Shown: positions 45,018 through 52,787 of the stretch, piece by piece
Position numbering within the stretch: the first letter of the stretch is position 1
Layout: each line of letters begins with the position of its first letter
Assembly (NCBI RefSeq): GCF_026651875.1
Contig: NZ_CP104067.1
Coordinates: 4,516,501-4,580,500 of the forward strand
Length of the DNA: 64,000 bases
Origin: Alicyclobacillus fastidiosus
GTDB lineage: Bacteria > Bacillota > Bacilli > Alicyclobacillales > Alicyclobacillaceae
Direction: 5' to 3'
Program-made: the position numbers and the translations under genes
The notes under the pieces: model-generated
What the model saw: only the letters and a program-made list of their open reading frames with translations
Databases searched by the model: none
What the model was told of the DNA's origin: nothing

Positions 45018-46661
45018 CTACGGCTGAGTCGATTTCCACTCGTTGACGTACCTGTCCAAGGCCGCGTGTAGGTCCCGTCCAATAGTTGCGTACGATTCGT
45101 CATCGAGATTGGCGAGCGAAACCCGTATCGACCAAGTCGGTCCGTGGAAGCCGGCGCCGTTGAGCAACACGACGCCTGACTCCTCGGCCAGGCGGAACAA
45201 GATGTCCACCGGCTCGTAACTCGCTTGCAGAAACTTCGTAAACGCCTCTCCATAGTGATGATTCGACCATTCCTCGAGGTCGAACTCAGTGTAGTAGTCC
45301 GCGTCGTTCGGGATGTTTGGCAACGGCAGTTCGAGTCCCTCGTACAACAGGCGCATGCGCCTGTGACAGATGTCCTTCGTCAACTGCTTATAGCGGTTCT
45401 CCTCGTCGAGCAGTGCAAACGCCGAAAAAAGTGCCATCTGAACCTGCTGTGGCGTGGACAGACCTGCGGTGTGGTTTAAGGCAACCTGGCGACTGTCGGC
45501 GACCATTCGGTCGAGGAAGCGAACATTGCGCGGCTGCAAGGTCATCGAGGCGTACCGCCTGTCTAAAATTTCGAGTTTGTCCTGTGGCAAGGATTGCAGA
45601 AGATGGTCAAACACATTGTGCTCGTGAACCGCTACCACACCAAGCCGCCATCCTGTCACCCCGAAATACTTCGAAAAGGAATACACCCCGATGGTGTTGT
45701 ACGGGAGCACAGAGATCAGGGACTTGAAGCCATCGACGAACGTCCCGTACACGTCGTCGGAGACAATCATGAGGTTCGGGTTCTTGTCGCGCACCAGTTC
45801 GACGAGCTTTCGCATCGACGCATCGTCCATCGCCACCGATGGGGGGTTGCTCGGATTGACGAGGAACAGGGCCTTGATGGACGGATCCACCAACTTCTCG
45901 AGCTCGCTTTCGGGGTACTGCCAAGTGTGGTTGCCGTTTGCGTCCACGGCGCTGGCTCGAATTTGAACGATATCAAAATCGTAGCTTGCCAATTGTGAAA
46001 TCTCTACGTAAGGAGGGAAAATTGGAACCATGATCGCGATTCTGTCCCCACGCGTCAGCAAGTAGTTCTCGCTCAGGGTGTCAAAAATGTAACACATCGC
46101 AGCGGTTGCGCCTTCCACCGCGAATAGGTCAAAGCGGCCCGTCGACGAGTCCCCGCCGCACATCTCCTGGATGAGAAATTCGTGGACGACTCGTTCGACT
46201 CGGCCGAGCATCCGATCCGGTTCCGGGTAGTTGTCGCCGATGATCCCGTCAACCAGTTCGTGCACAAACGCGTCCGCCTCAAACCCCAGCCGGTTGATGC
46301 CATAGTCCACGACGTCCTTCAGCAGCGAAACGCCCTTCATGCCGGCGTGCTTTTGCGCAAACGAAAGAAATCGATCATAGGCACCCGTTCGAGCAGGTTT
46401 CCCCGCCAAATCCCCCTCGTCCCAGACGCGACGGCATTCGTCGAGCGCAAACCGCCCCAAGGTGAAGAAGGCGTCCCGAGGTGTCGACGCAATCCAGTTC
46501 GGATTTCCGCGCCCCGCGTTCAACATCACGCGTGCACTCTTCTTTTGGTGACCCTTGGCGAGATCGATCAACTTATTTTTGAATTCAAACGGACTGATGG
46601 TTTCGTAGGTCCTCTCCATCTCGCGTCGCTTCGCGAGCTCTTCCTGATTCATGCGATTCAT
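45018..46661 (-). CDS. asd: Aspartate 4-decarboxylase (bifunctional aminotransferase)
   Basis: A 547-residue PLP enzyme. It has the full length of aspartate beta-decarboxylases (about 530-545), well above common aminotransferases. PLP motif YSFSKYFGVTGWRLG with Lys331, NPSNPPSVAMDD for the cofactor ring and LNGAGFHGPTWSIRVS for the carboxylate Arg are clear. It converts aspartate to alanine and CO2, using a cytosolic proton; in other bacteria it works with the AspT antiporter for acid resistance and energy. No antiporter is seen in the window. GGAGG is seven bases before the ATG. Divergent from the synthetase/coiled-coil operon, own terminator. Confidence 0.9.
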   Translation of the reverse strand: MNRMNQEELAKRREMERTYETISPFEFKNKLIDLAKGHQKKSARVMLNAGRGNPNWIASTPRDAFFTLGRFALDECRRVWDEGDLAGKPARTGAYDRFLSFAQKHAGMKGVSLLKDVVDYGINRLGFEADAFVHELVDGIIGDNYPEPDRMLGRVERVVHEFLIQEMCGGDSSTGRFDLFAVEGATAAMCYIFDTLSENYLLTRGDRIAIMVPIFPPYVEISQLASYDFDIVQIRASAVDANGNHTWQYPESELEKLVDPSIKALFLVNPSNPPSVAMDDASMRKLVELVRDKNPNLMIVSDDVYGTFVDGFKSLISVLPYNTIGVYSFSKYFGVTGWRLGVVAVHEHNVFDHLLQSLPQDKLEILDRRYASMTLQPRNVRFLDRMVADSRQVALNHTAGLSTPQQVQMALFSAFALLDEENRYKQLTKDICHRRMRLLYEGLELPLPNIPNDADYYTEFDLEEWSNHHYGEAFTKFLQASYEPVDILFRLAEESGVVLLNGAGFHGPTWSIRVSLANLDDESYATIGRDLHAALDRYVNEWKSTQP

Positions 46662-46925
46662 CGTGTAACCTCCTATGATTCCTGGACGAATCGGTGCGCA
46701 ACAGCTACCCGGCGCCGGCCATTATTTTGCGCGTGGCTTCCAAGGTATATACTTCCAGCCGCACGATCCCCCGTCCTTCAAAGACCTCCAAAACATTTGA
46801 CGGTGACCCTCAAAAAGTTTTCTTACAATTCGAACACAGATGAGCAAGCGATTCTCCACGTCTTTACCAGTCTGTTTGCGACGGTGCATACATTGGTTAG
46901 AAGGTGCCATTGGAGGTGGACTTTC

Positions 46926-49316
46926 TTGAACGTCGTTCAGTTGCTTCACGCGTCCGTCGTTCGCGACCCGTCACACGCTTGTCTGACATTCAAACGGGAG
47001 GGCCAATACCAAACGCTGACATATGAGGAGGTTTGGCAACGGATCCTTCGATTTGCCTCCGCGCTGCAGCACCTTGGTGTGAACCCCGGGGACAGTGTCG
47101 CCATCATGGCGCAGACCTCCCCAGCTTGGATGATCTGCGACTTTGCAATCATGGCGCTAGGTGCAGTCGTGGTACCTGTCTATCCAACCCTTCCTCCTGC
47201 CGAGGCGGCCTACATTCTGGAAAACGCCGACGCAGCCTACTTCATCGCTGATGACGCCACGATGATCGCGCAACTGGAAGGCACCTGGCCGCACTCGGTG
47301 CAAGCCGCCATTGTGCTAAACGGTGCCACAGTCCCCTCCAGCAAACCTGTATACGAATTTGCCAGCTTACTCGAGGATGACGCCTATTCGCCCGTCGATC
47401 CCGCCGTGATCGACCGCATTCCCATTGACTCCCTGGCCACCATCGTACACACTTCAGGCACCTCCGGTCGCCCCAAGGGCGTGATGTTATCCCATCGAAA
47501 CATTACGAGTAACTTGCAAGCGTGTTTGTCGGTCACACCGGTGTTCCGCGACGACGTGACACTCTCTTACCTTCCTCTTTCGCACATTCTCGAACGAACG
47601 GTCGGTCACTACTGCGTCTTGACGGCAGGTGCAACTATCGCGTACGCCGAAGGCATCGAACAGATCCGGGAAAATCTCCGCGAAGTCAGCCCGACCCTGC
47701 TGGTCACCGTACCTCGCCTGCTCGAGAAAGTGTACGCGGGCATTCAACAAAGGGTGGAGCGCGCCCCGCGCCCGATTCGCCACCTCCTGTGCTCGCCCCC
47801 GCGCAAGTCGATACTCGGGCGAACGGTCGCGAACGCACTCGTCTATCGCAAGTTGCGGGCGGGCTTTGGCGGCCGCATACGCACAATCATCTCGGGCGGA
47901 GCGGGTCTTGCCCAAAAAATTGCAGAGTTTTATCAGGAGGCTGGCATTCCGGTCTGCGAAGGCTACGGGATGACAGAGACGGCGCCCGTCGTCGCCGTCA
48001 ACCGACTGGACGACATTCGCCCTGGGACGGTCGGACGGCCACTTCCGAACGTGGAAGTCCGCTTGGCACCCGACGGCGAATTGTTGGTGAGAGGGCCGAA
48101 TGTCATGCGGGGCTATTATCACGACCCGCTGTCCACAGACGAGACCATCGACCGCGAGGGCTGGCTGCACACTGGCGACATCGCCGCCATCGAAGGCGGC
48201 TATGTGCGCATTGTCGAGCGGAAAAAACACCTCATCGTACTGGCGACTGGCAAGAACGTCGCGCCATTTCCGATTGAAAACGCCATCGCCTTAAGCTCCT
48301 ATATCGCAGACGCGGTCCTCGTCGGCGACGAGCGTCAATACGTCACGTGTCTCCTCGTTCCGGATTTTGCGGCGCTGTCCAGCAAAGCTAGTGGCTTAGG
48401 GCTACATGAAAGCGATTTCTCAAATTGGCCGAACCACGTGGAAATCCGTCGACTTCTGCAGCGCGAGGTTCAGACGGCCGTCGCTCGGTTTGCCGAGTTC
48501 GAGCGCCCAAAACGCGCCCTCCTCATCGCCTCTGCATTTTCGCTCGACTCGGGCGAACTGACACCGACACTCAAGGTGAAGGCAAAACTGGTGGCACAAA
48601 AGTACCGTGTGGCAATCGACCAGATGTACGAAGGCATCGACTATCTCGACATTTACGGCTCACCAGAAGCTGGGCTCGTGCAGGGGGGAGCACACGTGGA
48701 GTCGTCAGACGATGTAGATCCTCTGCAACGCGTACGCGGCGTGGACAATGAGCCGGAAGCAGCCGCTTCCTCCCCAGAGCCCCCGCGGTCATTGCGATGG
48801 GTGTGGACCGTAGCCCTTGGCGTGGTCGTCGCATGTGCACTGTGCGGCCTCGCCGCGGCTAAGGTGCACGTCCCGAAAAGTTTAGACCTGTTGGGAACGA
48901 TTCGAAACGTCCATCAGAAAAACGACCAAATCAATCTCGAAAATAGCAAGATCGTCGACGGAATGAATACCGTGAAAAACTTGTCCAGTCTAACACCGCA
49001 GATGGCTGGCAAACTGAGCACACTAAACGCCGGGCTCGCCGAACAAAATCACACGCTCCAACGATTGACCGCGCTTAGCGAGCAGGAAATCGGGTTGAGT
49101 CATCAGTTTGGCAGCGTCGCTTCTTCACTCAATGGAGATTTATCAAACATCTCGCAAACTACCAGCCAACAATCGGACTCCGTATCGACAATGCGGGACA
49201 CGGCATCGAAACTCGCCACGCTCGCGGCCGCCACGGAAGAGACCAACCAGCAGATGGGTAGAAAACTAAACCAAGCGACAGGGACGACGCAACAAATTTC
49301 ATCAGAAGTGCCGTAA
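46926..49316 (+). CDS. Acyl-CoA synthetase fused to a membrane helix and external coiled coil
   Basis: A 796-residue protein. Residues 1 to about 600 are a complete long-chain acyl-CoA synthetase of the FAA1 type: A3 TSGTSGRPKG (176-185), A5 GYGMTETAP (Tyr347), A7 GWLHTGDIA, A8 RKKHLIVLATGKNVAP and the C-terminal lysine motif TPTLKVKAK. A charged linker (about 600-620) leads to one membrane helix (about 625-645, TVALGVVVACALCGLAAA) and about 150 residues of Gln/Asn/Ser/Leu-rich coiled coil predicted outside the cell. The usual enzyme ends near 600, so the tail is an added module. The TTG start at 46926 follows GGAGGT; a long upstream extension has no ribosome site and overlaps asd. First gene of a five-gene operon. 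Confidence 0.88.
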   Translation: MNVVQLLHASVVRDPSHACLTFKREGQYQTLTYEEVWQRILRFASALQHLGVNPGDSVAIMAQTSPAWMICDFAIMALGAVVVPVYPTLPPAEAAYILENADAAYFIADDATMIAQLEGTWPHSVQAAIVLNGATVPSSKPVYEFASLLEDDAYSPVDPAVIDRIPIDSLATIVHTSGTSGRPKGVMLSHRNITSNLQACLSVTPVFRDDVTLSYLPLSHILERTVGHYCVLTAGATIAYAEGIEQIRENLREVSPTLLVTVPRLLEKVYAGIQQRVERAPRPIRHLLCSPPRKSILGRTVANALVYRKLRAGFGGRIRTIISGGAGLAQKIAEFYQEAGIPVCEGYGMTETAPVVAVNRLDDIRPGTVGRPLPNVEVRLAPDGELLVRGPNVMRGYYHDPLSTDETIDREGWLHTGDIAAIEGGYVRIVERKKHLIVLATGKNVAPFPIENAIALSSYIADAVLVGDERQYVTCLLVPDFAALSSKASGLGLHESDFSNWPNHVEIRRLLQREVQTAVARFAEFERPKRALLIASAFSLDSGELTPTLKVKAKLVAQKYRVAIDQMYEGIDYLDIYGSPEAGLVQGGAHVESSDDVDPLQRVRGVDNEPEAAASSPEPPRSLRWVWTVALGVVVACALCGLAAAKVHVPKSLDLLGTIRNVHQKNDQINLENSKIVDGMNTVKNLSSLTPQMAGKLSTLNAGLAEQNHTLQRLTALSEQEIGLSHQFGSVASSLNGDLSNISQTTSQQSDSVSTMRDTASKLATLAAATEETNQQMGRKLNQATGTTQQISSEVP

Positions 49317-49360
49317 TGAGAATCTGAGTAGTCTGTTTCAAGGATAAGGAGTTGACGGGT

Positions 49361-49870
49361 ATGATGTTCAAAATCGGCAGCCTCGTCGTCCTGGTCGCAG
49401 CCGTGGGATTACTCGCGACGACGATACCCACGACCGTTCAATTGGCGAGAATGGACGTCGGGTTGAGATCAAGTCTGCACTCCACCAGCCAACTAGTCGG
49501 CATCGAAGCCGCAGTCGTGCAGAAAAACAAGAGCATCGGCAAACTGGTCGAGACCTCCGCCGACATGGAGGAAGGCCTGCAGGTCACCAAACAAACCACA
49601 TCCTCACTCGATCAAAACATCGAAATGATCAATCAACTAAATCAATCGACTCTGTCCATCAATCAGTCCATCTCCAACGGCGCACGCGCGAGCGCCGACC
49701 ACCTCGCGTCCATCGCGTCGAATATGAGCGCACTCGACACCTCGACGAAGGGGCTCGAGGCCACGTTGCAGGCGCTTGACGGGATCGTTCAACAAGACAA
49801 CAACAGCATGAGCCAAATGAAGCAGGCGACCGCGAGCATGAATGACAAAATCCCGGGGGTGCTCGGATGA
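49361..49870 (+). CDS. Bitopic coiled-coil protein A, unknown
   Basis: A 169-residue protein with one N-terminal membrane helix (about residues 4-23) and an ectodomain almost wholly helical: heptad-like spacing of Leu/Ile/Met and many Ser, Gln, Asn, Lys (QNIEMINQLNQSTLSINQSI). No lipobox or cleavage site, so it stays anchored with the coiled coil outside. No known family was recognised; the style resembles the tail of the synthetase fusion. AAGGAG is nine bases before the ATG at 49361; TTG at 49352 is an alternative. Its stop overlaps the start of the next gene (ATGA). Confidence 0.8.
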   Translation: MMFKIGSLVVLVAAVGLLATTIPTTVQLARMDVGLRSSLHSTSQLVGIEAAVVQKNKSIGKLVETSADMEEGLQVTKQTTSSLDQNIEMINQLNQSTLSINQSISNGARASADHLASIASNMSALDTSTKGLEATLQALDGIVQQDNNSMSQMKQATASMNDKIPGVLG

Positions 49871-50388
49871 AACTGTCGTGGATGGGGATGGTGAAAGTCG
49901 CCATCCCAGTACTCGTCATCGCTCTCGGGGTCAACGGCCTGGTCGATGTCCGCCTGCAACGGGACATGGCGGCGAAGACGACAAAATTGACGCAGCAGGT
50001 CCGAGAAGCGAAAGCGCTGTCCGCACAACTGCACGGTGGACTCCGCGGATTGCCCACCTTAAAGTCCGAAACGGTCGAGATGCAAAGCAGTCTCGTGTCC
50101 GTGCAAGGCGCTGCCGCAAACATGGCTGCAGGGCTGTCCACCCTGGCCACGACGGTAGCAGGCATTCACCAGACCGTGACGGCCATCCACACGGGCGTGC
50201 AGGCGTCAAACCAGCAGATAAACGCGATTCAAACGTCCGAGACGCACATTTTAGCCACGCTCCAGCAACTGAGCGCCGTCAACAACCAGATTGTCGAACA
50301 GCTGGGCAGTATGGTTTCTGACGAACAGCAAATCGACGCCAATCTGACGCAAATGAATGAGAAGACGGCAGTACTGCCCTCGCATTGA
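49867..50388 (+). CDS. Bitopic coiled-coil protein B, unknown
   Basis: A 173-residue protein with one N-terminal membrane helix (about residues 8-26, MVKVAIPVLVIALGVNGLV) and a helical ectodomain of heptad type (AAGLSTLATTVAGIHQTV, ATLQQLSAVNNQIVEQL). The start overlaps the stop of gene A by four bases, so translation is coupled and the two are probably made in equal amounts. Not recognised as any known family; probable paralogue or partner of A, C and D. Confidence 0.8.
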   Translation: MKLSWMGMVKVAIPVLVIALGVNGLVDVRLQRDMAAKTTKLTQQVREAKALSAQLHGGLRGLPTLKSETVEMQSSLVSVQGAAANMAAGLSTLATTVAGIHQTVTAIHTGVQASNQQINAIQTSETHILATLQQLSAVNNQIVEQLGSMVSDEQQIDANLTQMNEKTAVLPSH

Positions 50389-50430
50389 GCTATGGGAGGC
50401 GACCTATTCAATTCTTCGGGAGGTGTGCCC

Positions 50431-51288
50431 ATGCAACCCGAGCGTCCATTTCGTCCCACGTTTCAGAAGGCGTTTCTCGCGTTTTGCATCGTCTTGTGCA
50501 CCTGCGTCGTCGCAATTTCTGCCATCCAGCTGAGCCACGCGAAACAGCTGGCAAAACAGAACCTCTTTCAGCTGGTCGGGAACTTAGACGTCACCACTTC
50601 TCAAATCCTCCACAACACGAGACAGCTCGACCTTCAAGTGAGCCACGTGGCAGGACAGCTGAACGAACTGACTACACAGGAGGAAATTCTCGGCCAGCAG
50701 CAAACAACCGGGCAAGCGCTGTCCACGCAGCTATCCACCCAGGTGGTGTTAACAGAGCGAAACGTGGCCCTGATGCAACAGATTCTGACCGCCGAAGAGC
50801 ACGCCGGTACCGCCGCGGTCAGCGTCCAGCGCGGATCGCAGACCTTGGCCGGCGTCATCGCCCGCAATAGCGTCGTTCTTTCACAACTCGACAACACGCT
50901 TGGCACGACGAACTCGGAAAGCAACCAGCTCTCGGCGCAAATGGATAACTTGCTAGGCGCCCTCGCGACCTCGCAACAAGAATTTCGCTTGTTCGGCCAA
51001 GTCGACCAAATTCTCGGCGGGAATCCGCTGGGTGGCGCCACCAGCCTCCTCGGGCAGGCGACTGGAGGGCTGTTGGGATCGAAAAATCCGCTCACGAGTG
51101 TGACTGGTGGGCTGACCCATTCCCTTCAAGGGGGCAGCTCGAAGGCCCAATCGTCCAGTTCCAGCGGTTCAGGACAAGGGACGTCTAGTGCGAGGCAAAA
51201 TACGACTTCTCGTAACAGTACATCCAACTCCACCAGTGGTGCTTCAGGAGGCGGACTCCTCGGGGGCCTTCTCGGCTCATTAAACTGA
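50431..51288 (+). CDS. Bitopic coiled-coil protein C with Ser/Gly-rich tail, unknown
   Basis: A 285-residue protein with one N-terminal membrane helix (about 14-33, containing three cysteines) and a long helical region (about 40-195, Gln/Leu/Thr-rich). After that come a Gly/Leu part (GGNPLGGATSLLGQATGGLLG), a Ser/Thr-rich disordered stretch (about 235-268) and the end GGGLLGGLLGSLN. The tail could reach through or stick to the cell wall. No LPXTG motif. The ATG at 50431 lies seven bases after GGGAGGT. Function unknown. Confidence 0.8.
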   Translation: MQPERPFRPTFQKAFLAFCIVLCTCVVAISAIQLSHAKQLAKQNLFQLVGNLDVTTSQILHNTRQLDLQVSHVAGQLNELTTQEEILGQQQTTGQALSTQLSTQVVLTERNVALMQQILTAEEHAGTAAVSVQRGSQTLAGVIARNSVVLSQLDNTLGTTNSESNQLSAQMDNLLGALATSQQEFRLFGQVDQILGGNPLGGATSLLGQATGGLLGSKNPLTSVTGGLTHSLQGGSSKAQSSSSSGSGQGTSSARQNTTSRNSTSNSTSGASGGGLLGGLLGSLN

Positions 51289-51333
51289 TAGCGGCTCACC
51301 GTCCGCTCACTTCTTTGGAGAGGGGGATTTCGC

Positions 51334-51864
51334 TTGAGAGCGAAACGAATCCTAACGTTGGTCTCTACTTGCCTGTCCTTAGCCGGACTCGGCGTGTTCG
51401 GCTACAGCATGACCCAACAAACGCAGATCCAGTCACAAATGAACCACACGATGGCGACGATGAACGCAGATATCGCCGAGACGACCCCGCTGGTAAGAGC
51501 GACCTCGAGGGCGTTGTCGCCACTCACACAGACGACGGCCGCACTCAGTCAAATCGAACTTGAGGAGTCGCAGACCGTCCGGGACATTTCCGCCATGAAC
51601 GCACACCTGCAAGCCATCGGCACAAGTGAAGGGCAGGTGCTGATGGGCATGAACGCACTCTATCACGCGACGTCCGATGTAAACAAAGCCTTGGGCGGCG
51701 TGACATCGACGACCGACGGCATCCTCGATGCGTCGGAGTCTTCGGCATCGAGTGCAGGCGCCGAGACGTCGCGCATCGGAACGCTCAATCAGCAGACGGC
51801 CGACGTCATTTCACAGTTGAATCAATTGAACAATAAGCTGGCCGCGCTCAAGCTGTTGCCTTAG
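51334..51864 (+). CDS. Bitopic coiled-coil protein D, unknown
   Basis: A 176-residue protein with one N-terminal membrane helix (about 6-24, ILTLVSTCLSLAGLGVFGY) and a helical ectodomain with long heptad-like runs (QTTAALSQIELEESQ, LNQQTADVISQLNQLNNKL). TTG start at 51334 behind GAGAGGGGG. Last gene of the operon; a 13-base hairpin follows. Like A-C, no known family was recognised. Confidence 0.78.
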   Translation: MRAKRILTLVSTCLSLAGLGVFGYSMTQQTQIQSQMNHTMATMNADIAETTPLVRATSRALSPLTQTTAALSQIELEESQTVRDISAMNAHLQAIGTSEGQVLMGMNALYHATSDVNKALGGVTSTTDGILDASESSASSAGAETSRIGTLNQQTADVISQLNQLNNKLAALKLLP

Positions 51865-51884
51865 CGCGGCTCCGCCAATCAACG

Positions 51885-51926
51885 AGACAGCCGATCCCGC
51901 TCTGAGCACCGCAGGATCGGTTGTCT
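51885..51926 (+). terminator. Hairpin at the end of the coiled-coil operon
   Basis: AGACAGCCGATCC pairs with GGATCGGTTGTCT (one G-T pair) around a 16-base loop, 20 bases after the stop of gene D. No T-run, but it is the only strong hairpin before the next promoter. Confidence 0.6.
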
Positions 51927-51999
51927 GGAAGCGTCCCCACGCCATCCCTCCTCCCCACGCGCTAGAGCCCCCTATCAATTCCAATATCACAGAAAATTT

Positions 52000-52027
52000 T
52001 TGACAAAATATTCGATAATTTTATTTA
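52000..52027 (+). promoter_or_regulatory. Probable promoter of the 27-residue micro-gene
   Basis: Perfect TTGACA (52000-52005) and TATTTA (52022-52027) with 16 bases spacing in a very A/T-rich stretch, unlike the GC-rich surroundings. CGATAATT occurs at 52013 and again at 52074, which may be operator copies. Confidence 0.55.
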
Positions 52028-52098
52028 AGAAGGAGGAAAATGCCAAGTATTGTCGAATCCACTCTAATAAGCTCGATAATTGAAGAGGAGGAATTGTC

Positions 52099-52182
52099 AT
52101 GTTTAAGAGTCAGAAGCTCGTAACAATCGGCGTCCTCGTTGCCCTCGCAGTAGCAGCAGTTGCAGAAATTCCTTGGGTCTAA
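52099..52182 (+). CDS. 27-residue hydrophobic micro-protein, possible exported signal peptide
   Basis: A short gene with all parts of a real transcription unit: promoter (52000), GAGGAGG nine bases before the ATG, and a strong terminator 14 bases after the stop. The product starts MFKSQK, has a hydrophobic core (LVTIGVLVALAVAAVA) and ends EIPWV. This could be a small membrane peptide. It also looks like a secretion signal with a possible AVA cleavage site, which would free the pentapeptide EIPWV, as in Phr-type signalling peptides; this is speculation. A sensor kinase gene is encoded downstream. Confidence 0.6.
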   Translation: MFKSQKLVTIGVLVALAVAAVAEIPWV

Positions 52183-52196
52183 TTAATTTCATCACA

Positions 52197-52223
52197 AGAA
52201 AAGGACCTTCGAGGTCCTTTTCT
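52197..52223 (+). terminator. Rho-independent terminator of the micro-gene
   Basis: A 12-base perfect stem AGAAAAGGACCT/AGGTCCTTTTCT with a 3-base loop; the T-rich arm and TTATT follow. Confidence 0.9.
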
Positions 52224-52262
52224 TATTAAGTCCCACAAACCTACTGCCATGGAGAGAGTCAT

Positions 52263-52787
52263 GTGCCTTACTTTGTTATACTAGGAATCATCATATCGGC
52301 GATATCCGGACGGCACTTATCCACCCTTCTTCAATTGCGATTTAAACAGGGCTGGCTTATGATTGGCGGGTTAGTCTCACAGTTGATTCTCAACATTCTA
52401 CCCGTTTCACACGGAATCACAGGGCGTTGGATTCTTGACCTTTGCTTCTCGATATTTATCGTTGGGCTGTTTTTTAATTGGCACATCCGCGGCGTCCGCT
52501 GGATCGCGCTCGGCGCATGCTTAAACCTGTTCATCATCGTTTTGCACGGCGGCGCAATGCCTGTTTCCTTAAGTGCCTTTCACGCCCTCCACCCTCACGG
52601 GGCGCTGCCTCATGTCGGTTCGCGGCACGTCATTACGTCGCAAGCAGTTGGGTGGTGGTTAGCGGACTGGATTCCCGTCCCTCCGTTCCTCATGAGCCCA
52701 GGGGACATCATCGTTGGGCTGGGGATGATTGTGCTTGTTTTCTGTAACTCTTCCAAACGAGGAGCGAAGGATGTTGTTCAAATTTAG
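52263..52787 (+). CDS. DUF5317 membrane protein
   Basis: A 174-residue integral membrane protein with about five hydrophobic segments. The conserved blocks GWLMIGGLVSQL, GGAMPVSLSAF and RHVITSQAVGWWLADWIPVPPF fit the DUF5317 family of Firmicutes, often encoded beside sensor kinases or HD-GYP proteins; function unknown. GTG start at 52263 with GGAG eight bases ahead. Its end overlaps the sensor kinase start by 17 bases, so the two proteins are likely co-translated and may act together. Confidence 0.78.
   Translation: MPYFVILGIIISAISGRHLSTLLQLRFKQGWLMIGGLVSQLILNILPVSHGITGRWILDLCFSIFIVGLFFNWHIRGVRWIALGACLNLFIIVLHGGAMPVSLSAFHALHPHGALPHVGSRHVITSQAVGWWLADWIPVPPFLMSPGDIIVGLGMIVLVFCNSSKRGAKDVVQI

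Noticed and set aside
44845..45027. Plus-strand 60-codon frame between asd and the fatty-acid operon.
   Set aside because: Covers the asd terminator, the composition is unlike a protein, and there is no proper ribosome site.
46182..46925. Long upstream extension of the acyl-CoA synthetase reading frame (to 46182).
   Set aside because: It lies antisense to asd, has no ribosome site, and the TTG at 46926 with GGAGGT is well placed before the conserved N-terminus.
52051..52057. TGTCGAA, a perfect Spo0A box, just upstream of the micro-gene.
   Set aside because: A 7-base word is expected several times by chance in a window of this size; no second box was seen nearby.
52040..52123. A second 27-codon frame (starting MPSIVEST) with AAGGAGG ahead, overlapping the micro-gene in another frame.
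   Set aside because: The deduced promoter would start transcription at or after its ribosome site, spacing to the ATG is too short, and the product has no recognisable feature.
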